Source: JBHYGK01 sp051859045 (lineage in GTDB: Bacteria; Pseudomonadota; Gammaproteobacteria; Xanthomonadales; Xanthomonadaceae). Taken from it: a stretch of DNA of 11,155 nt. The stretch covers positions 1 through 11,155 of the forward strand of contig JBHYGK010000044.1 of NCBI GenBank assembly GCA_051859045.1. Reading direction: 5' to 3'. This document shows, one piece after another, positions 7,366 through 11,155 of the stretch. A model generated the notes under the pieces. The model worked only from the letters and a program-made list of their open reading frames with translations, made no database searches and was not told the DNA's origin. Made by a program: the position numbers and the translations under genes. Position 1 is the stretch's first letter, and the number at the start of each line of letters is the position of its first letter.

Positions 7366-8198
7366 TCAGAGGCCGGCTTCGATGAAGCCGCGCTGCTTCA
7401 CCAGCGCGTCGATCGCCAGCAGGGTCTCGAGCAGCTCGCGCATGCGGCCCAGCGGCCAGGCGTTGGGGCCGTCGCTGAGCGCGTTGGCGGGATCGGGGTG
7501 GGTCTCGGCGAACAGGCCGGCCACGCCCACGGCCACCGCCGCGCGCGCCAGCACCGGCACGAACTCGCGCTGGCCGCCGGACTTGCCGCCGGCGCCGCCG
7601 GGCAGCTGCACCGAATGGGTGGCGTCGAACACCACCGGGCAGCCGGTGTCGCGCATCACGCTCAGCGAGCGCATGTCCGACACCAGGTTGTTGTAGCCGA
7701 AGCTCACGCCGCGCTCGCAGGCCATGATCTGCTGGTTGCCGGTGGCGCGCGCCTTGTCGGTGACGTGCTTCATCTCCCAGGGGCTGAGGAACTGGCCCTT
7801 CTTGATGTTCACCGGCTTGCCCGCGGCGGCCACCTTCTGGATGAAGTCGGTCTGCCGGCACAGGAAGGCCGGGGTCTGCAGCACGTCGACCACGCTGGCC
7901 ACCTCGTCCATCGGGGTGTACTCGTGGACGTCGGTGAGCACCGGCACGCCGAGCTGGCGCTTCACTTCCGACAGCACCTTCAGGCCCTCCTCCAGGCCCG
8001 GGCCGCGGAAGCTGGTGCCGGACGTGCGGTTGGCCTTGTCGAAGCTCGACTTGAAGATGAAGTTCATCCCCAGCGAGGACGTGATCTCCTTGAGCTGGCC
8101 GGCGACGTCGAGCTGCAGCTGCATCGACTCGATCACGCAGGGGCCCGCGATCAGGAACAGGGGCTGGTCGAGGCCGGCCTTGAAGCCACACAGATCCA

Positions 8199-8199
<1 letters not shown>
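7366..8199 (-). CDS. kdsA: 3-deoxy-D-manno-octulosonate 8-phosphate synthase, class II type
   Basis: KdsA condenses phosphoenolpyruvate with arabinose 5-phosphate to give Kdo-8-phosphate, the committed step to the Kdo of the LPS inner core. The 277-residue product has LIAGPCVIES at 16-25, FKSSFDKANRTS at 49-60 and TDVHEYTPMDE at 89-99. The arrangement Cys21, His195 (FDATHSVQLPG), Glu232 (LFAETHPDP) and Asp243 (SDGP) matches the metal-ligand set known from Aquifex KdsA; the metal-independent E. coli enzyme has Asn in place of the Cys. The start is fixed by a strong GAAGGAG ribosome-binding site (8214-8208) eight bases upstream, inside the end of pyrG, and by a one-base TGATG overlap with the pyrG stop. 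It is presumably co-transcribed with pyrG and eno. Confidence 0.97.
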
Positions 8200-9851
<1,652 letters not shown>

Positions 9852-9876
9852 GGGAGTGGGCGTTCCGGAAAACCGC

Positions 9877-9882
9877 ATTCTA
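9877..9882 (-). promoter_or_regulatory. Putative -10 box of the pyrG-kdsA-eno-ftsB-ispD-ispF-truD operon
   Basis: On the minus strand this reads TAGAAT, five of six matches to the sigma-70 -10 consensus, and it sits in the least GC-rich patch of the intergenic region. The transcript would begin about 19 bases before the pyrG ATG. No good -35 element and no Shine-Dalgarno sequence are visible. Confidence 0.6.
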
Positions 9883-9932
9883 CAGGCTGGGCCCCCCGCC
9901 TGCGAGGCCGGCCCGACCCGCGCGCCCGCGCC

Positions 9933-9961
9933 TTGACCCCGCGCGGGGCCGCGCCGATGCT
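9933..9961 (+). promoter_or_regulatory. Putative promoter of the membrane-protein gene, with a 12-bp palindrome in the spacer
   Basis: TTGACC (9933-9938) matches the -35 consensus at five of six bases. Seventeen bases later comes a weak -10, GATGCT (9956-9961). The spacer includes most of a perfect palindrome CCCCGCGCGGGG (9937-9948), which could be a protein-binding site. The predicted start at about 9968 lies after the in-frame ATG at 9957 and before the ATG at 9996, so it favours the second as translation start. Confidence 0.4.
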
Positions 9962-9995
9962 CGCCGGCCCTCCCGACCGCCCGCCCGGACGCCCG

Positions 9996-11155
9996 ATGAC
10001 CGCCGCGCCGCCCCGCCGCCCCGGCGCCCGCCGCGCCGCCCGCCTGCCCGCGGGGCCGGCCGCCTTCGCCCTGCCCGCCCTCGCCCTGCTCGCGCTCGCG
10101 GCCGGCTGGACGCTGGCGCCGATGCTCGCCGGCGGCTTCATCCACGACGACTGGACCCTGCTGGCCGCGGTCGGCGGGCTGCGCGCGCCCTGGCCGCTGC
10201 TGCTGGAGAACCTCGGCCACGTCTACTTCTACCGCCCGGTGGGCCTGCTGGCCTGGTGGGGGCTGGTGGCGGGGCTGGGCGCGGACCCGTGGGCGCACGC
10301 CGCCGCGCAGGTCGCGCTGCAGGCCGCGGTGGGCGCGGCGCTGCTGGCGGCCCTGCGGGCGCTGGACGTGCCGCGCGCGGGCGCGCTGGCGGTGGCCCTG
10401 CTCGTGCTGCTGCACCCGGTGGCCGCCGGCACCGCGGCGTGGATGGCCAACCGCTTCGAGCTGCTGGCCGCGCTCGGGCTGCTGCTGGCGCTGCGCGGCC
10501 TGGCCGCGGCGGGCGCGGGCGGCGCCGGGCGCTGGCTGGGGATCGCCGCGGCGACCGCGCTGGCGATCGGCGCCAAGGAGACCGGGCTGCTGCTGGCGCC
10601 GCTGGCGCTGCTCGCGCTGTGGGGCCGCACCGACCTGCGCCGCGCCGACGCCCTGCGGCTGGGGCTCGCGGTGGCGCTGCCGCTGGCGCTGTGGGCCGCG
10701 CTGCGGCTGGGGCTGCCGGGCGATCCGGCCGCCACGCCCGGGCTGGTCGGCCTCGATCCGGCGCTGGCCTGGCGCGGGATCGCGCAGTGGCTGGCGCTGG
10801 CCCCGGACGCCCTCGCGCTCGACGCGGGCGGCGGGGACGCCGCCCGCGCCGCCGGCCTGGCCGGCCTCGCGGCGCTCGGCGCGCTCGCCGCGCTGGGCCT
10901 GTGGCGCCCCGCCACCCGCCGCCAGGCCCTGCTCGGCCTCGCGCTGGCGCTGGGCCCGGGCGCGCTGCAGTGGCCGGTGACCGCGGTGGTGCTGGGCGGC
11001 GCCGACGCGCTCGCGATCACCTCCAACCTGCGCTTCTACTACGCCAGCCTGCTCGGCCTGGCCGTGCTGGCGGCGCTGGCGCCGGCGCTGCTGGCCGAGG
11101 CCGCGCGCGCCGCGGCGCTGGCGGCCCGCCCCGGCCCGGGCGCCACCGCCCCCGG
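9996..11155 (+). CDS. Multi-pass membrane protein, GT-C glycosyltransferase-like (runs off right edge)
   Basis: The frame stays open from ATG 9996 to the window end (386 codons), so the C-terminus is missing. A basic N-terminus is followed by about ten hydrophobic segments (near 24-44, 82-95, 103-121, 128-146, 152-171, 181-210, 219-238, 285-303, 309-332, 345-367). After the first helix comes GGFIHDDWTLL with Asp51-Asp52, where GT-C glycosyltransferases carry their acidic catalytic pair. Other features recall bacterial relatives of TMTC-type glycosyltransferases: ANRFELLAALGLLLAL (151-166), AKETGLLLAPLALL (193-206) and NLRFYYASLLGLAVL (344-358). Such enzymes use lipid-linked sugars on the periplasmic face; the donor and acceptor here are unknown. 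An in-frame ATG at 9957 is a less likely start because it overlaps the putative -10 box. The gene is divergent from pyrG. The membrane topology is certain enough; the enzyme class is inferred from motifs alone. Confidence 0.75.
   Translation, partial: MTAAPPRRPGARRAARLPAGPAAFALPALALLALAAGWTLAPMLAGGFIHDDWTLLAAVGGLRAPWPLLLENLGHVYFYRPVGLLAWWGLVAGLGADPWAHAAAQVALQAAVGAALLAALRALDVPRAGALAVALLVLLHPVAAGTAAWMANRFELLAALGLLLALRGLAAAGAGGAGRWLGIAAATALAIGAKETGLLLAPLALLALWGRTDLRRADALRLGLAVALPLALWAALRLGLPGDPAATPGLVGLDPALAWRGIAQWLALAPDALALDAGGGDAARAAGLAGLAALGALAALGLWRPATRRQALLGLALALGPGALQWPVTAVVLGGADALAITSNLRFYYASLLGLAVLAALAPALLAEAARAAALAARPGPGATAP

Noticed and set aside
9852..10415. Minus-strand open frame extending pyrG upstream by about 188 codons, and a 97-codon minus-strand frame at 9848-10141
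   Set aside because: Both are antisense to the membrane-protein gene. They have low-complexity Arg/Gln/Ala composition and cross the promoter region; PyrG begins at its known N-terminus.
10229..11026. A 265-codon minus-strand frame rich in Ser and Ala
   Set aside because: It mirrors the Leu/Ala-rich codons of the plus-strand membrane protein, a typical antisense artefact in GC-rich DNA.

Overview
This window is a very GC-rich stretch of bacterial chromosome whose gene order points to the Xanthomonadaceae/Lysobacteraceae (Gammaproteobacteria; a Lysobacter- or Luteimonas-like organism is my best guess). The basis is the conserved order pyrG-kdsA-eno-ftsB-ispD-ispF-truD followed by surE-pcm-nlpD, all on the minus strand. 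Nearly every codon ends in G or C, so long open frames occur by chance on the opposite strand and are not genes. I see no mobile elements, tRNA or rRNA genes, CRISPR arrays or obviously foreign DNA.

Layout from high to low coordinates, which is the direction of transcription of most genes. At 9996-11155, on the plus strand and running off the window, is a multi-pass membrane protein resembling GT-C glycosyltransferases of the TMTC type. It is divergent from pyrG across about 144 bases carrying both promoters. Then a tightly packed minus-strand operon: pyrG (CTP synthase), kdsA (Kdo-8-phosphate synthase for LPS), eno (enolase), ftsB (divisome), ispD and ispF (MEP isoprenoid pathway) and truD (tRNA pseudouridine 13 synthase). 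Junctions are 1 to 4 base stop/start overlaps or gaps of 10 to 42 bases, so translational coupling is likely.

Next comes a small predicted exported protein of unknown function (2926-3252, minus), preceded by a perfect hairpin that overlaps its possible -10 box. It converges on a plus-strand Smr-domain gene (to 2911), and a strong hairpin covers the two facing stop codons. The 5' part of the smr gene appears frameshifted at a GC-dinucleotide tract (about 2232-2240).

The surE promoter lies back-to-back with the smr promoter. surE, pcm and the beginning of nlpD (cut by the left edge) form a stationary-phase, repair and envelope operon; in many proteobacteria rpoS follows nlpD, but that would be outside this window.

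Most of the window is conserved housekeeping sequence. The places worth a second look are the smr frameshift, the partial GT-C-like protein, the class II (metal-type) KdsA signature, the small unknown exported protein with its hairpin, and a short tandem duplication at the ispD/ispF junction. I did not find convincing evidence of a wholly new system.
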